64,000 nt of DNA from Aneurinibacillus thermoaerophilus (GTDB lineage: Bacteria > Bacillota > Bacilli > Aneurinibacillales > Aneurinibacillaceae): contig NZ_FNDE01000001.1 in the NCBI RefSeq assembly GCF_900099925.1, forward strand, positions 124,001 through 188,000, in the 5' to 3' direction. Below the pieces are notes generated by a model. That model did not search any database. It worked only from the letters and a program-made list of their open reading frames with translations, and was not told the origin of the DNA. Below are positions 47,695 to 56,357 of this stretch, piece after piece. The position numbers and the translations under genes are program-made. Position 1 is the first letter of the stretch. Each line of letters starts with the position of its first letter.

Positions 47695-48708
47695 ATGGCA
47701 CGTGCGCCGAGAGAATGGAGCGGGAGACAGAAAGCGGCTATCCTTTTGATATCGCTTGGGCCTGAAGTTTCCGCTCAGGTTTTTAAACATTTGCGTGAAG
47801 AGGAGATTGAACAATTAACTCTTGAAATTGCAAACGTGCGAAAAGTGGACAGCTCGGAGAAAGAATCGGTGTTAACAGAATTTCATCAGATTTGTGTAGC
47901 TCAAGAATACATCTCTCAGGGTGGTATTAGTTACGCGAAAGAAATTCTGGAAAAAGCGTTAGGTCAGCAAAAAGCGCACGATATTATTCAACGGTTGACA
48001 GCGCATTTGCAAATTCGTCCCTTTGATTTTGCGCGTAAAGCCGACCCTGCGCAAATTTTGAATTTTATTCAAAATGAACATCCGCAAACCATTGCGCTTA
48101 TTCTTTCCTATCTTGAACCTGAACAGTCTGCTGCTATTCTTTCCGCGTTGTCGCAGGAGATGCAAGCGGAAGTGGCGCGGCGGATTGCGCTTATGGAAAG
48201 TACATCTCCCGAAGTGATTAGTCAGGTAGAAAGCGTGCTGGAGCAGAAGTTGTCCTCTACGGTTGTGCAGGACTATACGCAGGCAGGAGGTATTGAATCT
48301 GTGGTCAATATGCTGAACAATGTGGATCGCAGTACGGAACGCATCATTTTGGATGCATTGGAAATTCAAGACCCGGAGCTTGCAGAAGAAATCAAAAAGA
48401 GAATGTTCGTATTCGAAGATATTGTTTCGCTTGATGACCGTTCCATTCAGCGCGTCATTCATGATGTGGATAATTCCGATCTTATGCTTGCGCTTAAAGT
48501 TGCAAATGAGGAAGTGCGGAACGTCGTATTTCGCAATATGTCCAAGCGAATGGCGGATACGTTCAAAGAAGAGATGGAATATATGGGGCCTGTTCGCTTG
48601 CGTGATGTGGAGGAAGCGCAGACGCGTATTGTGGCAATCATTCGTCGCTTAGAAGAAGCCGGCGAAATTATCATCGCCCGCGGCGGAGGAGATGAGATTA
48701 TTGTCTAG
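47695..48708 (+). CDS. fliG: flagellar motor switch protein FliG
   Basis: 337 residues. FliG is the rotor protein that meets the stator. The N-terminal part binds FliF, the middle has the EHPQTIALILSYL motif, and the C-terminal domain carries the charged helix with DRSIQRVIHDVDNSDLMLALK. It begins 15 bp after fliF and overlaps fliH. Confidence 0.97.
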   Translation: MARAPREWSGRQKAAILLISLGPEVSAQVFKHLREEEIEQLTLEIANVRKVDSSEKESVLTEFHQICVAQEYISQGGISYAKEILEKALGQQKAHDIIQRLTAHLQIRPFDFARKADPAQILNFIQNEHPQTIALILSYLEPEQSAAILSALSQEMQAEVARRIALMESTSPEVISQVESVLEQKLSSTVVQDYTQAGGIESVVNMLNNVDRSTERIILDALEIQDPELAEEIKKRMFVFEDIVSLDDRSIQRVIHDVDNSDLMLALKVANEEVRNVVFRNMSKRMADTFKEEMEYMGPVRLRDVEEAQTRIVAIIRRLEEAGEIIIARGGGDEIIV

Positions 48709-49498
48709 AGTAATAAAATCTTCTTTCTACCTTACTGCCGAAAATAAGAAAGTAATTGAGTTGCCGTACCGGAAAGAAAACAAACCGCACCATGATTCAG
48801 CCGTTACAATTCAAGAATATTCAACCCCGCAGGGGGACGAAATCGTAAGAGAAGCGGAAGCAAAGGCAACTTGCATCATTAAAGAAGCGAAGCAACAGGC
48901 AAAGGAGCTCATAGAGGAAGCCCGGCGAGACATTGATGCATGGTGGGCCGCCAAACGGCAGGAAGATGAAGAAATTCGCACACATATTCAGCAAGAAGGT
49001 TTTGCACAGGGAATTGAGCTAGGCAAAGAAGAAGGCCGTCGCCTTATTTACGAGGAATATGCGGAAATGCTTCGGCGAGCAGCCGCAATTCTTGAAGAGG
49101 CGCCTGCTGTTAAGCGAAAAATGATAGCGGAAGCTGAACCTTTTGTGCTTAATTTGACGCTGGCCATTGCCCGGAAAGTGATCGGGGAGCATCTTGAGAT
49201 GGATAAGGATAATGTACTCGCTCTTATTCACAAGGCACTATCCCATACCAAAGAGTACAAATCAATGGTTGTGGCGGTAAGCCCGGATGTTTACCCGTAC
49301 GTTCAGGAAAATCGTGCAAAGCTGCTTGAGGTTTTGGACAGCCAAGTAGAAGTAACCATCGTGCCTGATGGGTCAATCTCCGACGGTGGAGCAGTGATTC
49401 GGACTACAATGGGAAGTGTGGATGCGCGGGTGGACACGCAATTAGAAGAAATAAAAAAAGCGCTCCTAGAAACGATCGGAAATGAAAGCGAGTCGTAA
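48701..49498 (+). CDS. fliH: flagellar assembly protein FliH
   Basis: 265 residues. FliH holds the export ATPase FliI at the switch complex. A long charged helical region (about 45-120, EAEAKATCIIKEAKQQAKEL) precedes a C-terminal V-ATPase E-subunit-like domain (LTLAIARKVIGEHLEMD). The TTG at 48701 is preferred (GGAGG 11 bases before); ATG 48692 has the same site only two bases away. Both overlap the end of fliG. Confidence 0.9.
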   Translation: MSRVIKSSFYLTAENKKVIELPYRKENKPHHDSAVTIQEYSTPQGDEIVREAEAKATCIIKEAKQQAKELIEEARRDIDAWWAAKRQEDEEIRTHIQQEGFAQGIELGKEEGRRLIYEEYAEMLRRAAAILEEAPAVKRKMIAEAEPFVLNLTLAIARKVIGEHLEMDKDNVLALIHKALSHTKEYKSMVVAVSPDVYPYVQENRAKLLEVLDSQVEVTIVPDGSISDGGAVIRTTMGSVDARVDTQLEEIKKALLETIGNESES

Positions 49499-49500
49499 TC

Positions 49501-50814
49501 ATGCTGCAGCTTAACAAGTATTTGGATGTGTTACAGAGAGTAAATCCGATTCGTGTTAACGGAAAAGTTTCACAAGTGATCGGTTTGACGGTAGAGTCTA
49601 TGGGGCCAAATGTAAAAATAGGGGAAATATGCAATATTTATCCTGAATCTTCTCCGGCCCCTGTTCCTGCTGAGGTTGTCGGATTTAAAGATAATAAAGT
49701 ATTGCTCATGCCATTGGGAGAATTAGGGGCGATTGGCCCTGGATGCGATGTTGTGGCTACCGGAAAGCCGTTAACGGTTCGAGTAGGTATGGAATTGCTC
49801 GGGCAAGTGCTGGATGGGACAGGCAAGTTAATGAATGGAGGACAACTGTCCAATGCGATGGTCGAATACCCGGTTGACAATCAGCCGCCCAATCCGCTTT
49901 CGCGCCCACGGATTTGCGAACCCCTTTCGGTAGGGGTACGAGCTATTGATGGCTTACTGACAGTTGGTAAAGGGCAACGTATTGGTATTTTCGCGGGGAG
50001 CGGCGTTGGAAAAAGTACGCTTCTTAGCATGATTGCGAGAAATACGGAAGCGGATGTAAGCGTAATTGGATTGATCGGTGAGCGGGGACGTGAGGTGGCG
50101 GATTTTATTGAACGCGATTTGGGAAAAGAGGGATTAAAACGTTCAGTCGTCGTGGTCGCCACATCCGACCAACCAGCGCTTATCCGCATTAAAGGGGCTT
50201 TGCTGACGACAGCAATTGCCGAATATTTTCGGGATCAGGGATTAAATGTCATGATGATGATGGATTCGGTGACGCGGTTCGCGATGGCGCAACGCGAAGT
50301 AGGACTGGCGATTGGAGAACCTCCGACAACAAAGGGATATACGCCGTCGGTTTTTGCTTTGTTGCCGCGCTTGTTAGAGCGGGCAGGCACATCAGATAAA
50401 GGTTCGATTACGGCCTTTTATACCGTACTTGTAGAGGGCGACGACATGAATGATCCGATTGCCGATTCTACGCGGGGGATTCTCGATGGTCATATCGTTT
50501 TAAGCCGCCGTATTGCTCATACTGGTCATTATCCTGCGATTGATGTGTTGGCGAGCGTAAGCCGGGTGATGAAAGAAATTGTCACGCCTGAACACTACGC
50601 TGCAGCCAATGAATTGAAACGCTTATTGGCAGTATATCGAGACGCCGAAGATTTAATTAATATTGGCGCATACAAAAGCGGTGCGAACAGGGACATTGAT
50701 CAGGCCATCCGTTATAAAGACGCAATTATGCGGTATACCGGACAAGGTATAGAAGAACATTCGAATTTGGAGGAAGCGATTCGTCAGCTGATGACTGACT
50801 TTATTCCAAAGTAA
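49501..50814 (+). CDS. fliI: flagellum-specific export ATPase FliI
   Basis: 437 residues. FliI is the F1-beta-like ATPase of the flagellar export system. The P-loop is FAGSGVGKSTLLSMIAR, with the partner segments GERGREVADFIERDL and MMMDSVTRFAMAQRE. It begins 2 bp after fliH. FliJ follows 13 bp downstream. Confidence 0.97.
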   Translation: MLQLNKYLDVLQRVNPIRVNGKVSQVIGLTVESMGPNVKIGEICNIYPESSPAPVPAEVVGFKDNKVLLMPLGELGAIGPGCDVVATGKPLTVRVGMELLGQVLDGTGKLMNGGQLSNAMVEYPVDNQPPNPLSRPRICEPLSVGVRAIDGLLTVGKGQRIGIFAGSGVGKSTLLSMIARNTEADVSVIGLIGERGREVADFIERDLGKEGLKRSVVVVATSDQPALIRIKGALLTTAIAEYFRDQGLNVMMMMDSVTRFAMAQREVGLAIGEPPTTKGYTPSVFALLPRLLERAGTSDKGSITAFYTVLVEGDDMNDPIADSTRGILDGHIVLSRRIAHTGHYPAIDVLASVSRVMKEIVTPEHYAAANELKRLLAVYRDAEDLINIGAYKSGANRDIDQAIRYKDAIMRYTGQGIEEHSNLEEAIRQLMTDFIPK

Positions 50815-50827
50815 GCGGGTGGTTATC

Positions 50828-51277
50828 ATGGCGTTTACTTATACATTTCAAAAAATCCTGAATATGAAAGAAAAGGAGAAGGAACAAGCGCAGATGGATT
50901 ACAGTAAATCTGTGCAACTGTTACAAAAAGAGCAGCAGCGCCTTGTTTCTCTTGAAAAAAACAAACAGGAGATGGAACGACGTATAATGCAGCAGGGCAA
51001 AAACATATCTCTTGCGGAATTGAAAATAAATTATGAGTATATTGGGCACTTGCAGCGTCTCATTATACAGGCAAATGAGTCAAAGGCACAGGCGGAAAAA
51101 GAAGTGGAAGCAAAACAGTTTATTCTGTCTGAGCGGGCGATAGAGCATAAAGTATGGGAAAAACTGAAAGATCATGTTTTCGAAAGATATAAAGCGGAGA
51201 CGCGGCAGGCGGAGCAAAAAGAGTTAGATGAAATGGCGGTCGCTCGTTATTATAGGCAAAAAGTGAATCCGCGCTAG
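50828..51277 (+). CDS. fliJ: flagellar export protein FliJ
   Basis: 149 residues, almost entirely a charged coiled coil (KEKEKEQAQMDYSKSVQLLQKEQ onwards). FliJ sits in the FliI ring and passes chaperones to the gate. ATG 50828 follows GGGTGG; ATG 50819 is a less well placed alternative. Confidence 0.92.
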   Translation: MAFTYTFQKILNMKEKEKEQAQMDYSKSVQLLQKEQQRLVSLEKNKQEMERRIMQQGKNISLAELKINYEYIGHLQRLIIQANESKAQAEKEVEAKQFILSERAIEHKVWEKLKDHVFERYKAETRQAEQKELDEMAVARYYRQKVNPR

Positions 51278-51287
51278 GGGTGTTTTT

Positions 51288-52175
51288 ATGGAAGAAATGG
51301 CAGAAGAACGGAAATATAGCAAACTGGAATGGTTTTTTTACATTATTTTTATTCCGCTATTATTTACTCTTGTGCTTTCGGCTGTGATTGCCCAGATGTT
51401 TGGTTATAACGTTATGGGCATACTGGCGAAAGAGTTGAACAAAGTTCCCGTTCTGGAAAAAGTGATCCCTGATGCTGCCGTTGATTCATCTGCCCCAGCA
51501 GAAGACGGGAATAAAGCGGATGAAAAAGATAGCAAAATTAGCGAACTGGAAATTAAACTTGAGGCGAAAGAAAGAGAAATTGCAGACTTAAAAAGAAAAG
51601 CTGAATTAGAGAAGCAAAAAATGGACCAGGTGCTGCAGCAAGCGCAGAAGCACCAAGAGGCGACGAAAGCGGCAGAAAAAAAAGCGACTGAAGAAGAGCA
51701 AAAGAAAATAAAGAATCTCGCCAAGATTTATACGTCAATGTCTGCGGGAAAAGCAGCGCCGATACTAGAAAAAATGGCGCCGGAGGAGGCGGCCCAACTT
51801 CTTTTGACCATGAAGGCGGAAGAACGTTCAGCCATTATGGCGAAGATGGATCCGAAAAAAGCAGCCGACTTATCATTGTTGCTAAAAGAAGCATCACCTG
51901 AGGACTTGGCTGAACCGAGTGCCATACAACAGCAGCTTTTGGAACTTAAATATAACGCTTCTGTGCGTGAATTGGCTTCTTCTATTTCAAGCATGCAACC
52001 GGCAAGCGCAGCTGATTTAGTAGAAAAGCTGTTTAAAGCGGATGAAAAAAGAGCGGTGCTCGTTTTGAGCCAGATGAATGCCGAGCAGCGCGGCCAAATT
52101 TTATCAAAGCTGGCAGAGAATCCGAACGGTGCAGCCGTGGCCGCAAAAATTAGTCAAAAGCTGTTGACATATTGA
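51288..52175 (+). CDS. ylxF: MotE/YlxF family flagellar protein with MgtE-N-like domain
   Basis: 295 residues. One membrane helix (about 15-40, WFFYIIFIPLLFTLVLSAVIAQMFG), a coiled coil (about 80-145, KISELEIKLEAKEREIADL), then an MgtE N-domain-like helical repeat (about 145-290, IYTSMSAGKAAPILEKMAPEEAAQLL). This matches YlxF of Bacillus, which lies at the same place between fliJ and fliK; relatives (MotE, FlbB) act near the motor as chaperones or stator partners. The role in Bacillales is not proven. Confidence 0.88.
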   Translation: MEEMAEERKYSKLEWFFYIIFIPLLFTLVLSAVIAQMFGYNVMGILAKELNKVPVLEKVIPDAAVDSSAPAEDGNKADEKDSKISELEIKLEAKEREIADLKRKAELEKQKMDQVLQQAQKHQEATKAAEKKATEEEQKKIKNLAKIYTSMSAGKAAPILEKMAPEEAAQLLLTMKAEERSAIMAKMDPKKAADLSLLLKEASPEDLAEPSAIQQQLLELKYNASVRELASSISSMQPASAADLVEKLFKADEKRAVLVLSQMNAEQRGQILSKLAENPNGAAVAAKISQKLLTY

Positions 52176-52237
52176 TAGTAAAGAAGAAATACATCTGAAT
52201 ACATGTATTTTTGCTAGAAAGGGGGTGAATGAAATAA

Positions 52238-53581
52238 ATGGATGATATTCTAATAAATAGAATTAGCTTTTTTACTAAAAACGTGCCGAGCGCTGCTAAA
52301 ACAAACAATATGGGCAGTGTTTCCGGTTTATTTGCGAGCGAAATGCAAACAGCGTTAAGCGCGCTCTTTTTGCAACCTTTATCAGATGGTGCAGAAGAAA
52401 AGCAAAATGCGGTGTCGGAAGTAGTTGCGCAAATTGAAAAGCTGGTAACCGTTATTGAAGAGCAGGTTCAAAAGACAAAAGAAACGGACAGCAGTGAAGC
52501 AACACAGGAAATATTCGCGGCGTTGCAGCAGCTTTATGTATTATTGCAGCAATTGCAGCAGATAACCGGACAAACGCAGCGCCGAAGCGATCTGCTTGGT
52601 GTCGCGCAAGCTGAAGCAGCCTGGAAACAATTTCCTAATCTCATTCCATTCGGAAGCAGAGAGAAGGTTCAGGAGCTTTCTTTGATGGTACAAAAAACAC
52701 AGAATGTACTTGATGGAATAGGAGAGACAAAAGGGAATGTTTTACCGCCAGAACTGATAACCAGACTAAAAGCAGCGCTTTTGTTTCTGAAAGAACAAAG
52801 CGGTGAAGTTGCGACGGTACGTTCTGGAAACATGAATGGAATAGGGGCGTTGAATGCTGGAAGCGATAGCGGGCAAAAAGTGGCGAGCATGTTGAATGCT
52901 GGAAGCAGTAGTGAGCAGAAAGTGGCGGGCATGTTGAATGCTGGAAGCAATAGTGAGCAAAACGTGCCAGGTACGGGAATACAATCGGAGGCTGGTTCCG
53001 GTAAACGGGAGTCTGGATTTGCGCTGGAAGAAGGCACGCTTACGAAAGCTATGCACCACCAAATGCAGGGAACAGCTGCAGCAGGAAAAGCAGAAGCAAG
53101 CGTTGTTTTTAGCAACCGAAATGCGCATGTGCCACTTGTTCCTGCAAGATTTTTCGCGAATGAGATGGAAGTGTATATCGTGAAGCATATGCGGTTGAAC
53201 CAGGGTACGGGCGCGATGGAAACGACGCTTCGTCTCTTCCCTGAAAATTTGGGCCGAGTTGACGTGAAGATTACGGCATTAAATGGCGCAATTACCGCAC
53301 AATTTACGGCTGCTACTTCCGCCGGCAAAGAAGCGATTGAACAGCAGCTGCACCAGTTGCGACAGGCGCTCATTCAGCAGGGGCTTCAGGTGGAAAAAAT
53401 AGAGGTCAATCATGTTTCGGTCACATCAAGCGAATCAGATAACCGTACGTTAGATCAGGAAAAAGAAGGGGGTTCCGGGCGCCAGGAACATGAGCAGCCA
53501 AAGGAAGAAACGTCTGACGAAGCTGTTTTTAACTTAGAAGAACTGCTAGAAGAACGAGCGGAGATGTTGACTGAAGCGTAG
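52238..53581 (+). CDS. fliK: flagellar hook-length control protein FliK
   Basis: 447 residues. FliK measures the hook and signals FlhB to switch export. The C-terminal domain (about 310-400) has TTLRLFPENLGRVDVKITALNG and LRQALIQQGLQVEKIEV. The middle is Q/E/S-rich and contains three 14-residue tandem repeats beginning LNAGS (DNA 52850-52975). The tail is highly acidic. AAAGGGGGTGA precedes ATG 52238, 62 bp after ylxF. Confidence 0.93.
   Translation: MDDILINRISFFTKNVPSAAKTNNMGSVSGLFASEMQTALSALFLQPLSDGAEEKQNAVSEVVAQIEKLVTVIEEQVQKTKETDSSEATQEIFAALQQLYVLLQQLQQITGQTQRRSDLLGVAQAEAAWKQFPNLIPFGSREKVQELSLMVQKTQNVLDGIGETKGNVLPPELITRLKAALLFLKEQSGEVATVRSGNMNGIGALNAGSDSGQKVASMLNAGSSSEQKVAGMLNAGSNSEQNVPGTGIQSEAGSGKRESGFALEEGTLTKAMHHQMQGTAAAGKAEASVVFSNRNAHVPLVPARFFANEMEVYIVKHMRLNQGTGAMETTLRLFPENLGRVDVKITALNGAITAQFTAATSAGKEAIEQQLHQLRQALIQQGLQVEKIEVNHVSVTSSESDNRTLDQEKEGGSGRQEHEQPKEETSDEAVFNLEELLEERAEMLTEA
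52850..52975 (+). repeat. three 42-bp tandem repeats inside fliK
   Basis: Units begin TTGAATGCTGGAAGC at 52850, 52892 and 52934, exactly 42 bp apart. They encode LNAGSDSGQKVASM, LNAGSSSEQKVAGM and LNAGSNSEQNVPGT. Being a multiple of three they change protein length without shifting frame. Confidence 0.92.
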
Positions 53582-53609
53582 TGAAACGCACAAGAAGGGA
53601 GGGAAAAAG

Positions 53610-54194
53610 ATGACGGTTATCGATGCCACTCATTACCGTACTTCATATGGAGCGAAACCAAAAACATTCGAGGAACAATCATCGCTGGGAAAAGAAGATT
53701 TCTTGCGTTTGCTGGTTACCCAGTTGACGCATCAGGACCCGACCCAACCGTTGCAGGACAGAGAGTTTATCGCACAGATGGCCCAATTCAGTATGCTGGA
53801 ACAGATGGTCAATCTGAACGATATGTTTACAAGGTTCATGGAAGTGCAAAGTTTGAATGGTTTGTCCAGTATGATTGGCAAGAAAGTCACGTGGACAGAA
53901 CACGTAAAGGAATCGGACGAAAATGGCAATGAAGTAATAAAAGAAACGCCGAAAGAAGGCACTGTCAAGGCGATTAGTTTCAAGGATGGCAAAGTGCAGC
54001 TCGTATTGGCGGACGGCTCAAAAATTGATGTTGGTGTGGTAGAGACGGTGGAGATGCAAGCCGCCCCGGCCGCAGAACAGGAGTCGCAACGTTTGTCTGA
54101 GGGTTCAGGTGGCCAAAATGAAAGCCGGACCAAAGAGACAGAAGGAAATGGCAGCGGAGAACAGCGGCAAACGAATGAAGGTGCAGGACGATGA
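53610..54194 (+). CDS. flgD: flagellar hook capping protein FlgD
   Basis: 194 residues. FlgD caps the growing hook. The conserved N-terminal block is LGKEDFLRLLVTQLTHQDPTQPLQDREFIAQMAQFSMLEQM split across residues 25-70. The C-terminal 40 residues are a low-complexity E/G/Q/S tail. It starts 28 bp after fliK behind GGGAGGG and overlaps the next gene by four bases. Confidence 0.95.
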   Translation: MTVIDATHYRTSYGAKPKTFEEQSSLGKEDFLRLLVTQLTHQDPTQPLQDREFIAQMAQFSMLEQMVNLNDMFTRFMEVQSLNGLSSMIGKKVTWTEHVKESDENGNEVIKETPKEGTVKAISFKDGKVQLVLADGSKIDVGVVETVEMQAAPAAEQESQRLSEGSGGQNESRTKETEGNGSGEQRQTNEGAGR

Positions 54195-54574
54195 ACAGGA
54201 TTAAAGCCGGGCACATCTTTTATCCGCAGCCGTTTACGCATGCTGTTGCAAAACCGAAACAGTCGAACACCGGGACTTCGTTTGATGCGGTTATGCAGCA
54301 GAAGCTGACGGAAGCAACAGCCGAGATCGATTTTTCGAATCATGCGCGCAAGCGACTGGAGGAGCGCGGAATTACGCTGAGCGGCGAAGAAATCGCCAGA
54401 CTGGCAGGCGCGGTAGAAAAGGCGCAGAACAAAGGGGCAAAAGAGTCGCTCGTACTGATGAACAATGTGGCATACATTGTAAGTGTTCCACACAAAAAAG
54501 TAATCACGGCGGTTGACGGGGACTCGATGCAGGAAAGCGTGTTTACCAACATTGACAGCGCAATTATTTTATAA
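54191..54574 (+). CDS. TIGR02530-type flagellar operon protein
   Basis: 127 residues. The core IDFSNHARKRLEERGITLSGEEIARL and the end SVPHKKVITAVDGDSMQESVFTNIDSAI match a small conserved family found between flgD and flgE/G in Bacillota flagellar operons. Function unknown. It overlaps flgD (ATGA), and a GC-rich hairpin follows before flgE. Confidence 0.82.
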   Translation: MNRIKAGHIFYPQPFTHAVAKPKQSNTGTSFDAVMQQKLTEATAEIDFSNHARKRLEERGITLSGEEIARLAGAVEKAQNKGAKESLVLMNNVAYIVSVPHKKVITAVDGDSMQESVFTNIDSAIIL

Positions 54575-54610
54575 AAATGATAAAGGGCCGGACCTTTAGT
54601 GGGAAGCCCT

Positions 54611-54636
54611 GCGCCGCCGAGCGATTGACGCGGCGC
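54611..54636 (+). promoter_or_regulatory. GC-rich hairpin ahead of flgE/flgG
   Basis: GCGCCGC (54611-54617) and GCGGCGC (54630-54636) pair perfectly around a 12-base loop. No T-run follows and the flgE ribosome-binding site AAGGAGG comes 9 bases later. It could protect or process the mRNA inside the operon. Confidence 0.5.
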
Positions 54637-54659
54637 ACGAAATAAAGGAGGTAAAAGAC

Positions 54660-55544
54660 ATGTTACGTTCCATGTATTCGGGTATTAGCGGGATGCGCAA
54701 TTTCCAAAATAAGCTGGATGTTATCGGAAATAATGTTTCCAATGTAAACACTGTAGGTTTTAAAAAGAGCCGTGTAATGTTTCAGGATATTTTGAGCCAA
54801 ACGTTAGCAGGTGGAACAGCACCTAATCCTTCTGGAACACCGCCTGTAGGAGGGGTAAATCCAAAACAAATCGGGCTGGGCGCTACCATATCTTCAATCG
54901 ATGTACTTCATACGCAAGGTGCACCTATGACCACAGGATTGCCTTCGGATATTGCTATTCAAGGAAACGGCTTTTTTGTGGTAGGAACAGGAACGAATGA
55001 TTTCAATTTTACGCGTGCCGGAAACTTTATCGTTGATGCAAAAGGTGATTTAGTTACAACAAACGGACAGTACGTTTTAAGTAAGAGTGGAAGCAAGATT
55101 AATCTTTATGATATAGGTAGAGGAACGGCAGGTACCGACAATATCAAATCTTATTCGATTGGTCAGGATGGTACGATAACGGTTTCTATTCAAAAATCAG
55201 ACGGAACCACTATAACGAATTCGAGTTCTGATCATGAAAAACCTGATGATAAAAAAATAGGAATTGCTTATATCACAAACCCTAGCGGCCTTGAAAAAAT
55301 CGGGAATTCAATGTATAAGTGGGCGCCGGCAGCAGATACCAAAAAGAATTTTACTGATTTGGTAGGTTTGCCGGGAACATCAGGGCGTGGAGTTTTAATT
55401 GCTGGCCAACTTGAAATGTCCAACGTTGACTTGGCCGAGGAATTCACCGAGATGATCGTGGCACAGCGTGGCTTCCAGTCGAACTCCCGAATCATTACTA
55501 CGTCAGATTCGATCTTGGAAGAACTCGTAAATTTAAAACGATAA
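54660..55544 (+). CDS. flgE: flagellar hook/basal-body protein, FlgE/FlgG type
   Basis: 294 residues. The N-terminal rod-hook motif MLRSMYSGISGMRNFQNKLDVIGNNVSNVNTVGFK spans residues 1-35 and the C-terminal LAEEFTEMIVAQRGFQSNSRIITTSDSILEEL forms the matching helix. Position after flgD and before swrD corresponds to the hook gene of Bacillus (annotated flgG or flgE). At 294 residues it is short for a hook protein, so a rod-type FlgG name cannot be excluded. AAAGGAGGT precedes it. Confidence 0.9.
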   Translation: MLRSMYSGISGMRNFQNKLDVIGNNVSNVNTVGFKKSRVMFQDILSQTLAGGTAPNPSGTPPVGGVNPKQIGLGATISSIDVLHTQGAPMTTGLPSDIAIQGNGFFVVGTGTNDFNFTRAGNFIVDAKGDLVTTNGQYVLSKSGSKINLYDIGRGTAGTDNIKSYSIGQDGTITVSIQKSDGTTITNSSSDHEKPDDKKIGIAYITNPSGLEKIGNSMYKWAPAADTKKNFTDLVGLPGTSGRGVLIAGQLEMSNVDLAEEFTEMIVAQRGFQSNSRIITTSDSILEELVNLKR

Positions 55545-55604
55545 AACGACGATGATGCAGCAGGGGAGGGCCGCTCCTCCCCTGTTTTATGTGGAGGGAG
55601 CGAT

Positions 55605-55844
55605 ATGATTCGTTTGACCCGGTTAAACGGAAAAGAGTATGTGCTCAATGCTTTGCTTATTGAAAGTTTGGAAGCGACGCCGGACACAATGATCACGCTT
55701 ATCAATGGCAAAAAGTTCGTGATTAGAGAGTCGATTCCTGAGGTCATTCACACTCTTAAAGAATTTTACAGAGACATCAATGCCATAAAAGCAAGCATCA
55801 TACAGCATACAGAAATCGAAAAAGGGGGGATGGAGAATGGCTAA
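55605..55844 (+). CDS. swrD: FlbD/SwrD family flagellar protein
   Basis: 79 residues, start MIRLTRLNGKEYVLNALLIESLEATPDTMI. The family (FlbD, SwrD/YlzI in B. subtilis) increases motor power and is needed for swarming. It overlaps fliL by eight bases, so translation is probably coupled. Confidence 0.9.
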   Translation: MIRLTRLNGKEYVLNALLIESLEATPDTMITLINGKKFVIRESIPEVIHTLKEFYRDINAIKASIIQHTEIEKGGMENG

Positions 55845-56289
55845 CAGCAGACTGCTGAGTATAACGCTAATTATTTTGATGTCGATCACACTTATCGTTG
55901 TCGTCAGCTTTATCCTGTGGCAGACTTACAAAAAACCTGAATCGGCTATGCAGATTCAGCAGGTTGAAGCAAAAGTTAGCGCTGAGGAATTCGAGAAAGC
56001 CACGCTGGAAACGGAAGAAATCCGTACGAACCTGCTCACAGGTGACTTAATTCTCGCGAAATTTGCCATCCAGGCGCAAAATGAAAAAACGAAGCATGAA
56101 CTGGAGCTTCGTAAGCCGCAGGTAATACATATCATTTTAAAAACCCTTTCCTCCATGAAGCCGGAAGAAATTCAGGGGCCGGCCGGAATGAAGAAAGTGG
56201 AAGAGGCTATTAAGAAAGAACTGAATCAGCTTTTGGAGGAAGGAAAAGTAGTCAATGTAATAACCACTCATCGAATTGTTGATGTATAA
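55837..56289 (+). CDS. fliL: flagellar basal body-associated protein FliL
   Basis: 150 residues. One membrane helix (about 8-30, ITLIILMSITLIVVVSFILW) and an extracytoplasmic domain. FliL surrounds the stators. ATG 55837 lies inside the end of swrD behind GGGGGATGG. Confidence 0.93.
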   Translation: MANSRLLSITLIILMSITLIVVVSFILWQTYKKPESAMQIQQVEAKVSAEEFEKATLETEEIRTNLLTGDLILAKFAIQAQNEKTKHELELRKPQVIHIILKTLSSMKPEEIQGPAGMKKVEEAIKKELNQLLEEGKVVNVITTHRIVDV

Positions 56290-56357
56290 AATGTATATAA
56301 CGATGATTTATACTATTCGTTTCGTGCCTACCAGATGAGGAGAAGGGGGTGACACTT

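Noticed and set aside
52850-52975. Regularly spaced repeats that might suggest a CRISPR or regulatory array
   Set aside because: The repeats are contiguous, in frame and part of fliK; there are no unique spacers.
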